The notes beneath the pieces are model-generated. The model had not been told where the DNA came from and searched no databases. It was given only the letters and a program-made list of their open reading frames with translations. The position numbers and the translations under genes were made by a program. From Allosalinactinospora lopnorensis (GTDB taxonomy: Bacteria > Actinomycetota > Actinomycetes > Streptosporangiales > Streptosporangiaceae), in assembly GCF_000981225.1 (NCBI RefSeq), contig NZ_LAJC01000003.1:62001-126000 (forward strand): a stretch of 64,000 nt of DNA. Direction: 5' to 3'. This document shows positions 51,720 to 63,774 of the stretch, in pieces; the stretch's first letter is position 1; each line of letters begins with the position of its first letter.

Positions 51720-54700
51720 TCACCGGCCGGGGCCGAAAACGCTGGGGTTGGCGGCGACCACACTGCGCCAGTCGGCGTCGTGGGAAAAGCGCACCACCAG
51801 CCAGCCGAGGTCCTCCAGGCGGTATTCGGCCTGGAGGTCGCGCATGGCCTGGTGGGCGGTGTCGTGGTGCGGGCCGTCGACGAACACGGCCACGTCGGAG
51901 CCGTTCAGCCGGTACACGAAGTCGGGCCGGGCCAGCGCTTCGGCGACGGTCACCTGGGCGTCGTCGGGCACCCGGTACCCGCCGTCGCGCAGCATCGCCA
52001 GGAACTCCCGCTCCAGGCCGCTCTCGGCGGTCCGGTCCAGGTCGGCGAGCTGCTCCTCGGCGCTCGAGGCGTCGCCGCCGGCGGATTCGGTGCGGCCGCC
52101 GGCCAGGGCCAGCAGCAGCTCGACCGCCGAGAGCCGGTCGATCAGGGTGTGGTCCTTCTGGTTGGTGTAGGAGAGCAGGCAGTCGTAGCAGCCGCGTTCG
52201 CAGCGTTCGGTGGTGCCTTCGGCGTGTCCGAGGTCGGTGCCGTCGGCCTCGGCGTGGATGATGCTCAGCGCTTCCTCGGCGACCCGGGCCAGGGTGGCGC
52301 TCTCGTCGCGGAGGCGGCGCAGCACCCCCGCTCCGCCTTCGGCGCTCTCGATGAAGAGCATGCGGCCGCGGCCCTGCGGGTCGGGCAGGTCCTCGCTGGT
52401 CAGCTCGGCGTCCTCCAGTTGGAACACGGCCTCCATGCCGCGCTCCAGCGCATAGCGCAGCGTGACCGCCTGCTCGTTGCTCAGGGGCGTGGACCAGCGC
52501 AGCAGGAGGATGTTCTTGCTGTCCTCGACGTAGGGGATGACCTTGGCGACCTTCTTCGCGTCGGAGAACGACCCCAGCCCCTCCTCGTCGGGGACGTTCT
52601 CGGTAGCCTTGGCCTCGCTCAGCCAGCGGCCGGTGACCGGGTCGATCCAGAAGCCGACGTCGTTGCGGTCGCGGCGGCGGCGACGGCCCATGTTGATGAC
52701 GCGCACGGTGGCGGTGTCGCCGTAGACCAGCTCGGCGAGGTCGGACCCGCCGGTGTCCTTGACCGTGGCGGCCGAGCGGCCCGAGCGGGCGCCGTGGTCG
52801 GAGAACCGGAATGCGGTGCGCAGCTCGAACCCGGCGCGGCGGCGTTCCTCCTCATCGGAGGAAATGCGCTGGCGGCGCACGGTGAACACCGTCTCCAGCC
52901 GCATCAGGTCCGACATGGTGGAACTCAGCGGTTGCCCGCACTCCTGGCACTCGTCGGTTCCGGCCTGGCGGTCGTGCCAGTAGCCGCACGCACCGCAGAT
53001 ACGCGCCTCGGCGGTGCTGAGGTCGCCGCCGTCGGTGGGCACCTGGACGCTGGTGACCTCGTAGCGCTGGCCCTCGTGGTAGATCAGCGCACCGGGGCCG
53101 AACTCCGAGACCGCGATGAAGCGCGGGCGCTGCAGGTAGGTGCCGCGTTCCCGGCGGGCTGGGATGTAGGCGGCCAGCGGCAGGCGCGGGAAGGAGTAGC
53201 CGGGCAGGAACCCCTCGGAGGCGAAGTAGCGGTAGGTGTAGAAGTCGCTGAACTGGTGGTTCTTGTCCTGGTTGAGCAGGAGCTGCTGCTGGGTCTCGGC
53301 GTGGGTGCGCCGCGCCTTGGCCTCGTTGCGCACGCGCGGGCTGTTGGAGGTGTCGATGACGTGCCGGTTCTGGGTGCGCTGCTCGGTGAGCGCGGCCTCG
53401 TAGAGCCCGCGCCACCGATCGCAGACGCGGTCGAGGCGCCCGGGCGCGGCCCGGACGACGTCGGCCACCCATTCGTCGTACCACCACGGGCTGTCCTCGA
53501 CGCCGGTGTCGGCCAGCACCGCCCGGGCCCGGTCGACGGCGCGGCGCTGGGCGCCGGGGTCGTGGATGGTGCTGGTGATGTGCGGGCGCAGCCGCAGTGA
53601 CGGCAGGGTGTCGGGTTCGGCCGAGACGTCCAGGACCTCGCCCATGCCGCTGTTGAGGTGGGCGCCGGTCTCGGCCAGCCAGATCGCCTGGACGTGGGAG
53701 CGCACCAGGTCCTCGTTGGCCAGGTCGAGGCGGGGCGGCTCGACGCTGCCGGCCACCATGCGGTCCGACCGGCGGAAGTAGTACTGGTCGTGGGCGCTGC
53801 CGGTGGAGCAGTAGGTGGTGACCAGGGCGGGCTGGCCGCTGCGGCCGGCGCGACCCGAACGCTGGGCGTAGTTGGCCGGGGTGGGCGGGACGTTGCGCAT
53901 GCCCACGGCGTTCAGTGAGGAGATGTCCACGCCGAGCTCCATCGTCGGCGAGCAGAACATCAGCTTCAGCGTGCCCTCACGGAACGCCTGCTCGCGTTCC
54001 CGCCGGTCGTCGGCGGGCACCTGGGCGGTGTGCTCCTTGGCCTGCAGGCGGCGGAACCGGTCCGAGCCGGCGCGGTAGAGGTCGCGGAAGTAGGCGTTGA
54101 CGTGGGCTCCGGTCTCCTCGTCGACGACCTTGCGCAGCGGGTCGGAAACGCCGGTCTCCCCGGTTCCGGCCCGCCAGATCAGGGCCGAGGACTTCAGCCG
54201 GTAGCCGGTCGCCGCGCGCTTCTCCTCGATCGGCGTGAGCAGCCCCAGCCCGGCCAGTACGGCCACCAGGTCGTCGATGACCAGTTGGGCGTCGTCGAGG
54301 GAGACGGCGCCCGCGACAGCGTGGGAGAACCGGCCGGGGTGGCGCAGGTAGCGGCCGAACGCGCCGCGGGCGGTGATGTGCTTATCGGTGCGCGCCCTTC
54401 CCGCACGGCCCGGTCCGGTGTAGACGGTGCCGGGCTGCACCCGGTCCTCGCCCGGGGACAGCGCCCAGGGATCGCGCAGGGACTGGTTGGACTGGCGCTC
54501 CAGGCGCTCATAGCCGACCTGGGTGAACACCTCGACGTCGACGGCCAGAGCCCGGCGGAACTCGTCCAGCAGGATCTTGGCCAGGTGGTGGCGTAGTTCG
54601 GGCGGCGCGTCCCGCAGCAGGGCCGAGACGTCCTGATCGGTGCCGGGGCGCTTGTGCCAGCACTCCTCGTCTTCGGAGATCTCGGTCAGGTCAGCGTAGT

Positions 54701-56928
54701 CGAACCGGAGCAGGCCGGTCTGCTCCAGGTTGGGCATGGTGACCCGCCAGCCGTCCTTGAGGTCGGTGTAGACGCGGTAACCCACGACGTTGCGCAGAGC
54801 CGTGAGGACCGCCTCCTTCTGGGAGAACTTCGCCCCGGGGTCCTGGGCGAACTCGGTCAGCGGCAGGTCCAGCACCTCGGTGACGCGTTCGGCGACGGTG
54901 TCGTGGCGCAGGCCCTTCTCACCCGCCTGTTCGGCGGCGCGGTGCAGGGCCGCCCGCACCTGGGCCACCTGGCGAAGTCGTTGAAGTGGCCGGCCTGCAG
55001 CGAGGCGTCCTGCCGGTTGTCGACGAAGGTGAGCAGTTTGCGGGCCTGGGGGTCGAGGCCATGCTGGCTCTCCAGTCCGTGCACGACGCTGCCGCTGACC
55101 AGGGTCACCGCCGAGCTGCGGCCTTCGGCGGCGAAGGTCGCCAGCTTGGCGAAGTCCTTGGAGCGCGGCTCTTCGTAGGAGGTGCGGCAACGCAGGCAGA
55201 ACCGGAACGGGGCCTGCACGTACCAGGCGCGCAAACCCTCGCCGGGGGCGGTCTCGCGCCCGGCGGCGTCGATCCACTTCTCCTGGGGCAGCTTGTCGCG
55301 GAAGCGCGACAGCACCTGGCCGGCGCCGTCGTCGCCCACGGACCACCAGGAGTCGGGCAGGCGCTGGGCCTCGATCGGGTCGGCGGGCCAGGGGTGGTCG
55401 TCGCTGACGTAGAGGTAGCCGTTGACGTCGTTGCCGCCTCCGGCGTCCTGGTCCTGACGGGCGGCGTAGGAGGGGGCGGTGGTGGTGCTGGTGGAGCGCG
55501 CCACGACGATGTACTCCTGGCCGCACTCGCGGCAGAACGCCAGCGGCAGCAGGACCTTGTCGCGCCGCCCCGGCACGCTGACCTGGTACTTGCCGGTGAT
55601 GTAGCGGTCTGCGGGCGGATCCAGGCTCACATACACAGTGTCGCCCTTGGACAGGAACTGATGCAGGCGGAACGCGAACAGGGGCCGGTTCGTCTCCGGA
55701 TGGCGGGCGCGGGCCCCCTGCTGCAACATCTCCCGGATGGCCGCCTCGCAGCGGTCGTCGCCGGTGATCTCGGCGAGGGCTCGGGCGGCGTCGGTAGGGT
55801 GGTCGGCCTGCTGCGCACCAGGCGCGCAGGGAGCCCGGGCTCCTCGGCGTCCTCCTCGGCCAGGCCGAAGGCGGACTCGATCCACCCGGCCAGCGGATCC
55901 GCCGCCAGCTCGGCGTAGTCGCGCTCGGTACCGGGCGTGAGCGCGGTCTCGACGGCGGCCCGCAGATCGGCGGCCGAGGGGGCGTGCGCGGTGGTGTTGC
56001 GGCGCAGGGTCTCGCCGATGACGCGTTCGGGCTTGACATCCGTACCGAAGAGCCGGGAGGCGACGTCGGCCACCGTGCGGCGGGTCTCGGCGAAGGTGCG
56101 GCTGGAGGCCATGGTCGCCGAGGTGCCGATGCACTGCAGGTCCGGTGCGTCGCACGCGTCGCGCAGCCGGCGCACCAGCAGGGCCACGTCGGCGCCCTGG
56201 CGGCCCCGGTAGGTGTGCAGCTCGTCCAGCACCAGGAAGTCCAGTCCCTGGGCCGCTTTCAGCAGCTGCTCCCGCTCGTGCGGGCGGGTGAGCAGATACT
56301 CCAGCATCACGTAGTTGGTGAGCAGGATGTCCGGAGGGCGCTTGAACACCTGGTCACGCTGCTCCTGGTCCTCCTGACCGGTGTAGCTGGCGAAGCGCAC
56401 CTTCTGGCCGCCGCGGGACAGCCCCCACGTGAGGTACTTGGTGAGCTCGTGGTGCTGGCTGTTGGCCAGGGCGTTCATGGGGTAGACCACGACCGCCTTG
56501 ATCCGGCCGGGGCGGGGGTCGCGCAGCACCTGGTCCACGACCGGCAGGATGTAGGCCAGGCTCTTGCCGGATCCGGTGCCGGTGGTCAGGACGTAGCTGT
56601 CCCCGGTCTTGGCGGCCTCCAGCGCCTCGCGCTGGTGCCGGTGCAGGGTCAGCGAGCGTGCGCCTGGGTCCTCCGCATGCTTCTTGTCGCGGAAGAAGCG
56701 CTCGCATTCGGGGCGGAGCAGGCCGTCGGCGGCGAGTTCGTCGACGGTGCCGCCGGACTCGAAACCGGGGTTGAGGGAGAGCCACGGATCGGGCCAGCGG
56801 ACCTTGTTCTCCTCTTCCTCCTTCAGATAATCGGCGGTCCTCTGATCACGGACCTTGACCAGCGAACTCGTGTACTCGCTGTAGTCGTCGATCAGTTCCT
56901 TGTGAACAGAGAAGACGTCCATTGCCAT
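51720..56928 (-). CDS. giant DEAD/DEAH helicase with DUF1998/MZB domain and C-terminal Vsr-like nuclease domain, two frameshifts
   Basis: Restoring single bases near 55813 and 54971 gives 1736 residues. The N-terminal RecA domain has TGTGSGKSLAYILP, VYPMNALANSQ, LVLDELHTYRGRQG (DELH box), and GTSATM; the second has LMFCSPTMELGVDISSLNAV and QRSGRAGRSGQP. A zinc ribbon (CGACGYWHDRQAGTDECQEC) and the DUF1998/MZB motif CERGCYDCLLSYTNQ follow. The last 110 residues (LEREFLAMLRDGGY, ARPDFVY, VAVFVDGPHHD, LEDLGWLVVRF) fit a Vsr/DUF559-like PD-(D/E)xK nuclease. Its start diverges from the HelD-like gene. DISARM normally separates DrmA and DUF1998 (DrmB); here one protein holds both types, which is unusual. 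Confidence 0.82.
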
Positions 56929-57091
56929 CCACGTTCTACGGTGTTCCCGCCCGGTCCTGCCCCTCGGGGCAGGACCGCTGCCCTGAGCCTCATGGGTAGC
57001 ACAGCGTGAGGACAGAAGTGAACGGAACGGGCGAGGCGGTCTCCACGACCGGATGCGGCCACCGGTGTGCCGGCGGCGAAACGGCTTTTCG

Positions 57092-57108
57092 CCCCCCTTT
57101 GTCAGGGG
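57092..57108 (+). other. GC hairpin in the divergent leader region
   Basis: CCCCC-TTTGTCA-GGGGG is followed by TTTCTCT in the 328-bp gene-free stretch 56929-57256 between the divergent helicase and HelD-like genes. It could be a leader hairpin or weak attenuator for the rightward transcript. Apart from this and the inverted repeat at 57174-57201, nothing else recognisable lies in the stretch. Confidence 0.3.
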
Positions 57109-57173
57109 GTTTCTCTAAAGTGAGGACCTCGGTTCGCATGCGGAGCACCCCTTCTGGTTCCCGACCTGCTCGC

Positions 57174-57201
57174 GATCACGTGTTGTTCGTGACACGCGAT
57201 C
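57174..57201. promoter_or_regulatory. imperfect inverted repeat upstream of the HelD-like gene
   Basis: GATCACGTGT and ACACGCGATC form arms matching 9 of 10 positions around 8 bp, ending 56 bp upstream of the HelD-like start. Position and symmetry suit an operator; the regulator is unknown. Confidence 0.4.
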
Positions 57202-57256
57202 GGGACGTGTCGCCGATGACAGGGGCGCCCGCCGACTCGGCTCGGTCGGAGGGAAC

Positions 57257-60200
57257 GTGGCCAAGGAGGACCGCGCCGCGGTGATCGCGGCGGAGCAGCG
57301 CGCGGTCGACCACGCCTACAACTGCCTAGAACGCAAAATGCAGGAGACGAAACGCCTCAGCGAGAGCCCGGCGGGGGCGAGCGCCAAGGACAACGCGGCC
57401 CAGCGGCGGGAGTTTCAGAAGAGGCTGGCGTCCTATGAGGATCTCGGCGGCAAGTCGCTGGTGTTCGCGCGGGTGGACGTCGAGGAGGGCGAAGAGCCCG
57501 AGACCTTCTACCTGGGACGAAGAGCCGTCCGGGACGGCGACCGCAACCTCGTCGTGATCGACTGGAGAACCGATACGGCGATCCGGTGGCGCAAGGCCAG
57601 TCAGCGGAATCCGGGTGAGGTTCGGCTGCGGCGCCGTCTTCGCTGCCATGCCCACCAGGTCGTGGACTTCTTCGATGAGGTAGCGGCACCCGAGCGCGCG
57701 CATCCGGCCGATCCGGAGCCGGGAGCGCGCCCCTCCCCCGTCACGGTCGAGGCGGCCATCGCGAACACCAGAAGGCAGGAATCCGACCACGAGTCGGTCG
57801 ACCCCTTCTTGCTGGAGGAACTGGCCAGAGTTCGCGACGGGCACATGCGCGACATCGTCGAAACCATCCAGCGTGCCCAACTCGACCTGGTGTCTGATGA
57901 TCGCCCGGGTGTCCTCATCGTCCAAGGTGGCCCGGGGACCGGTAAGACCGCGATCGGGCTACACCGTGTCAGTTGGCTGCTGGGCAACGAGCGGGTCAAC
58001 AAGGGGATATCCGCTGACGAGATCCTGGTCGTTGGCCCTCACCAGGGGTTCCTTGATTACGTGAGTCAGGTGCTGCCCATCTTGGACAGCCGCGGAGTGG
58101 CCACCGTGCAGCTGCGAAGCCTGTGGCGGGAAGAACCGGCGGGAACCGACACCGATCAGCAGCGGCTGATCAAATCGGATCTGCGGATGGTGCGGGTACT
58201 GCACCGAGCCGTGGCCAATAGCGTGCGACCGTACGCGCTCGACCGGTTCACCCACCACGGTCTCTTCGAAACGGTCTTCGAGGGAACGCGGCTGGCGATC
58301 TCCAGGGAGGAACTCGGGCGGCTCCTGACGCAGGCACGTGGTTCGAATGGTGCGTTCGATGCCCAACGCAGCCGGTTCGCCGAGGCTTTGACCGATCACC
58401 TGATGCGGGAGGCCGTCGGGCTGCGGCCCTCCCGGGAACGCGACAGTCGCCTCCGACGGCGCATCAAAGAGAGCACGGACGTGCGCAGCCTGCTCAACGC
58501 GGTGTGGCCGAAGGTGTCCGAGGACGGGATCCTTCGCAGACTCCTCAACGACGCCGAGGAGTTGCACGCGGCCGCGTCGGGGATCCTGACGGACGAGGAG
58601 CAGCGGGTCCTGCTCAGGCCCCGGTAGAAGAGGGCACACGGGACCCCTGGACGATCGACGACCTGGTCTGCCTGGAGGAACTGCGCCGGCTGATATCCGG
58701 TACCGGCCCCCGGCGGTACCGCCACATCTTGGTGGACGAAGCCCAGGACCTCACTCCTATGCAGGTGCGCTCCCTCGGCTTGCGCTGCCGCACCGGATCC
58801 ATGACGGTGCTGGGAGACTTGGCCCAATCCACCGGGGTTCACCGCTACAGGGAGTGGTCCGAGGTCGCCGAGCCTCTGGCCGGCCCGGACGGGTGGCACA
58901 TGGCGGAGCTCACGACGGGATACCGGGTTCCGCGTGAGGTCATGGACTTCGTTGCACCGCTGGCCGCAACCGTCTCCCCGACGACGAGATACCCCTCATC
59001 GATACGCCCACCTGACGACGGGTCGGTGCGGTTGGTCTCGACCTCGCCTGATCGGCTGCTCGCCGAGGTCAAGGAGGGCGTGAAAGGACTTCTGGAGGCC
59101 GATGAGCAGCCGCGTTCGGTCGCCGTGATCCTGCATGACGACGACGTTCTGCTGCCAGAGGCGAAAGAGCAGTGCACCATGGCGGAGTCGGAAGCGGCTG
59201 GGAGCGCCTCGGGGGTCCAGGTCCTTCCGGATTCACAGATCAACGGATTGGAGTTCGACCACGTCGTGGTGGTGGAACCCGCCTCGATCGCCCGAACGCA
59301 ATCCGCGGGTCTTGGCAGGCTCTACGTCGCTCTGACCCGCTGCACCCAGTCGCTCACCATTGTGCATGCAGAGCCGCTTCCCGCTGAGCTGGCCGACCCT
59401 TCTGGTCCACGGACCGGAGAGCCGTCCGGTGAACGGCGCTGCAGCCGGTACCGCATTGACGGCCATCGCTGCGAGAACATGACAGCCGAGCCCGATGGAT
59501 GGTGCCGGCAGGACGAATGCGGTGGTTATCGAACCGGTACTCCGGTGGATCGACCGGAGCGGCGCAGCGGGTCGGCGTTCTCGGTCCCCATGAACGCCGA
59601 CCGGCAAGCCCGGCTCACCTTGGCCGATGAGCGGGTAGCCGAGATGAAGATCACTGCCACGGCGTTGAACCAATTTCTCACCCAGCACCAGGGAACCGCC
59701 CATGAGGCCGGGATCGAGATTCGCTCCATGCTAGAGGAGTTCCTGCGCGACGGGCGCCACGCGCGTCAGCAGAACGGATTCTGGGTGTTGGATCACGAGG
59801 GCTTTCGGCTCGTGCTCAGCCCCGACGCCGATGCGGTGACGGGCTATCGGACGGTGCACCTGGAGCGCAGCTACGCCCAGTGCAAAGCCGGTGTGTCCTC
59901 GCGCGTCGGCCGCCGAGGCAGGGCCGCCCGCAGGGCGGCCCTGCGGGAGAGGCCTGCGCCCGGGTGCTCTCTGGTCGACGCCAATGGTGTGCGCGGGATC
60001 GATAGCCAGCAGATCTACATCACGGCCCAAACGCACGACACGTTCGAACGGCTGGTGCCGGAAAGCCGAGGGCTCTCCGATACCGAGTTCGATGCGATGG
60101 TGAGCCGCTTCCTGTCCGCAGACCTGGAAAACGGCCGCATCCTCACCCAGGAAAGCCTCCCCCACGTCATCGGCGGCGAACTCACCTGGTATCTCTCCCC

Positions 60201-60789
60201 GGACGGGCGGACCGCCATTTCACTTCGCGCGCGGGCGGGCACGGAGCCACCAGAAGAACCGGTTGATGTCTCCGAGGACGATAACCGGGCAGCTCTTGCG
60301 GTAACCGACGCACCAGCGACGACGGACACGGAGCCGATTTTGCCCACTCCGCAGGAGACCAGTGCGGCTGAAACGGACGGTCTTCTCACCTTCCTCGAGG
60401 CGGCTGTCCACGGTGATCGGAAGGTCAATGCCCACGAGGCACTGCGCCATACCTTCCTCGCGGCATTGTTCGATGCTGGACAGTCCCCGATCTACTCCGA
60501 AATCGTCGACGCCGCCAGCAACGGACCGGCCGGCACCATCCTCTACGAGGTGTTGGGGGAGGGCGGCCACACCTACACACGCATGCGCGAAGGAGTTCTG
60601 AGAGCGATGGAGGTCCGACATATCACCAGGATACGGGCCGATCATACCTTCCTCGTGCTCCCGCAGCCCCCGGCCGAACCTTGGGCGACTGACGCGGTCT
60701 CTCAAACGTTCGGTGTCTCCGTGATCTGGCGGACCGACCACGGCTGGGAAGGACAGCGGGTCGGCCTTGCTCTGGGTAAGGAAGTCTGA
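57257..60789 (+). CDS. HelD-like superfamily 1 helicase with C-terminal extension, frameshifted
   Basis: One added base near 58613 gives 1177 residues from a GTG with GGAGGG upstream. The N-terminal half matches HelD-type UvrD proteins: KSLVFARVDVEEGEE, FYLGRRAVRDGDRNLVVIDW, Walker A QGGPGTGKTAIGLHR, and later HILVDEAQDLTPMQ, LGDLAQSTGVHRY and YVALTRCTQSLTI. After the helicase comes a cysteine motif (CSRYRIDGHRCENM, DGWCRQDECGGY), then about 430 residues of unrecognised sequence with a helical LTFLEAAVHGDRKVNAHEAL segment. Classical HelD removes RNA polymerase from DNA; this larger version next to the DISARM-like genes probably has another role. Confidence 0.82.
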
Positions 60790-60860
60790 GAAAGCAGCCC
60801 GCGACGACGCCGGCGTGGTGCCGCTGACCGCGCTGACACGCGGCCCGGGAACACCCGCCC

Positions 60861-63724
60861 TCATCGCCCCTCAGTGTCGCCGGCCCCGGTGAGCGCCAGC
60901 CTGGTGAGCTCGGTACGCGAGCTGATCCCCAGCTTCTGGAACACCTTGCGCAGGTGGTAGTCGACTGTTCGCGGACTGAGGAACAGCAGGGCGGCGACCT
61001 CGCGGTTGGTGGCCCCCTGACTGACCGCGGTGACGATACGCAGCTCCTGGGGTGTGAGGGCCGCCAGTGTGCTCGGCTCCGTCCGGTGGCGCGTATCGCC
61101 GGCGGCGCGAAGCTCCCGGTGGGCGCGCTCCGCCCATACCAGAGCCCCGATGCGCTGGAAGGTCTCCAGTGCCGCCGACAGATGCTGACGGGCATCGGCC
61201 CGGCGCCGCCGTCTGCGCAGATGCTCACCGAGCAGCAGTTCGGTGTAGGCCCGCTCCATCGGCCAGTTGACCCGCTTGTGCAGGTCGATAGCGGTGCGAA
61301 ACGCGGCCTCCGCGGCGTCGCCCGCGGCCAGCAGCCCCCGGCACTGCGCGGCCAGCGCGTGCAGCCCTGGTGTGTCCGCCGACTCCACCCAGTACCTGAA
61401 CCAGGCGAACACCTCGGTGGCCTGCTCGGGCTCGCCCGCGCGAACAGCGGCCTCGACGAGGGCCGGAACCGCGTCGAGCGCTATACCGGGATGTGTCGCG
61501 TCGCTGTCACGGTTCAGCGTCCGCAGGTGCCGCAACGCCTCCTGTGCCCGGCCCGCGGCCAGGTCCAGCACCCCGAGTGCCCGGTTGGCGGTGGCGGCCG
61601 TATCGACCAGGCCACGCTCGTTCGCCTCGCTCAGCACGTCCGCGGCCAGCCGCCGCGCCTCGTGCTCTCGGCCGCGCAGTGCGGCGATGACGGCGAGCCA
61701 GCTTCGGTGGGCACAGGCCGTGTTGGCCTGGCCGGTTTCCGCGGCCAGGCGGTCTCCCTATTCCGCGTAGGCCTCCGCGGCCGCCAACCGGCGAGCTCGT
61801 CGGTGACCAGGCTTTCCAGTGCCCATGCCAGGACACCCGCCGCCCCCAGCGCCCTGGCGCGCCGCACCGCCTCGTGGAGCAGACGCGATCCCAGCTCATG
61901 GTGGCCTACCACGCGTACCATCCCGCCGGCCCAGCACAGCCGGGCGGGATCGGTGAGCCTTTCGACCGCGGCGAGGTCACCGGCCGCAAGTCCCGGATCC
62001 TCCCCCTCGCGTACCCGGCAGGTCGCACGGAACAGGCGAGCCAGTACGTCCTCGGCATCCTCACCCGACAGCGACAGCTCCTCCATCACCCCGGCGATCG
62101 CCGTCCACTCCTCCGTCGCGTTCGCGTGGAGGCTGGCTCTGGTGAAGACCAGCAGCAGTCGCACAGCGCGGCACCGGTCGGTTCGCAGAAGATCCGGGAG
62201 CCACGGACGCAGCAGTGCCACGGCCTCCGCGGGCGTACCGGACCGCACCTCGATGGAGGCCCGCAGCCCGGCGATCTCCCGGTGGGGAACATCGCCGGGA
62301 GAGGGCACGTGTTCGGCCCGGTCCAACAGTGCCGCGGCGCGCGCGGCGTCGCCGTCCTGCCAGCAGGCGTCAGCCGCAGCGACCAGACGCCGCGCCCGGG
62401 AGGTCTCCGAAACGGTCAGCTCGGCGGCGCGCGCCAATGTGCTGCCGGCAGCCCCGGGGCCGGCACGCCGCATCGCCCGTTCCGCGGACCGCTCCAGCTC
62501 CTCGGCCACCTTCTCGTCCCGGCCCACAGCGGCCCGCCCCAGATGCCAGGCCCTGCGGTCGGCCTCGGCGGGCTCCCCCTGCAGTGCCGCGGCCAGGGCT
62601 CGATGCGCTTCGCGCCGCTCGTGAGGCCCCGCGCCGTAGTAGCTCGCCGACCGGATCAACGGGTGCCGATACGTCACGGTCGGCCCGTCCTCGACGATCA
62701 GCTCACGCAGCTCGTGCAGAACGGCCGGGCCGGCGGTGACTCCCCGCGCCTCGGCGGCCCGGCTGATGGTCGCCAACGGTGCCGCACCGGCCGCTGCGAC
62801 CAGCAGCAGCACCTCCTGCGCATCGCGGCCTTGCCGACGCGCCCGTTCCAAGAACGCGCGCTGCAACCCGGCCGCCAGCGGTACCGGTTCGCCGGTGCCA
62901 CTGGTGCGCCAGGCCGTGCCCGACAGTTCACGGATCGCCAAAGGGTTGCCCCCGGTCGCGCGCAGCAACTCCTCCTGCCCGGCGTCGGACAGCCGGTGCC
63001 GGGTGTGCTCCATGATCAGGGCGCGGGCCGACTCCCGGTCCAGCCCGGACAGTGGCACATCCACCAGGTCGGCGGTGTCGGGCGGTCGCCCCTCACCGTC
63101 ACGTGCCGCCAACGCCAGTACGATCGGCTCGGCCTCCAGCCGGCGGGCCACGAACGCCAGCACCTGCTGTGAGGCCGCATCGCAGGAGTGCGCGTCGTCG
63201 ACCAGGCACACCACCGGCCGGCTCGCGGCCACCTCCGACAACAGTGACAGGGTCGCCAGCGCCACCAGGAACCGGTCCGGCGCCGGACCCGCAGCTTGCC
63301 CGAACACCACACTGAGCGCGCGGGCCTGCGGCTCGGGCAACCGGTCGATGCGGTCGAGGACGGGCAGCAGCAGCCGGTGCAGGGCGGCATAGGTCAGATC
63401 GGACTCGGGCTCGACACCCACCGTGCGCAGTACGCCCATCCCCGTCGCGCTCTCCGCGGCGTACTCCAGGAGCGCGGTTTTGCCGATCCCCGGATCGCCG
63501 TGCACCACCAGCCCACCACCGCCGCCGGCGGTACGCACGCGCTCCAGCAGGGCGTCGATCACCGACCGCTCCCCGTCCCGGCCGTACAACACACCCCCAG
63601 AGTAGAGGCCCGCCAGAACACCCAGGCCTTCACGACGACCGGCGATTTCGCTGATTCCAACCGCCCACCGAAGACCTAACGTCAGGCGGGACGGCGGCGC
63701 GGCGGGCACGCTGCGTACGTCCAT
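60861..63724 (-). CDS. LAL-type LuxR transcriptional regulator, disrupted
   Basis: With one base restored near 61790 the gene would encode about 954 residues, but an in-frame TAG at 61758-61760 (AYAE-stop-GDRLA) remains. N-terminal ATPase: Walker A GDPGIGKTALL, Walker B VCLVDDAHSCD, sensor GGNPLAIREL. A TPR-like middle follows. The C-terminal LuxR HTH is intact: ALTPQELRIVTAVSQGATNR, VAALLFLSPRTVDYHLRKVF. Because two separate lesions are present, real inactivation is possible here, unlike in the other frameshifted genes. The start may be GTG within GGVLYGRDGER instead of the ATG at 63724. Divergent from the serine hydrolase gene. Confidence 0.83.
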
Positions 63725-63774
63725 AGCGATCCGGCCGCCTCGGCCGAGATCCCTTCCCTAGGAGACACGCGATC

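Noticed and set aside
58340-58360. tRNA-like GGTTCGAAT sequence
   Set aside because: Lies within the HelD-like coding frame with no cloverleaf around it.
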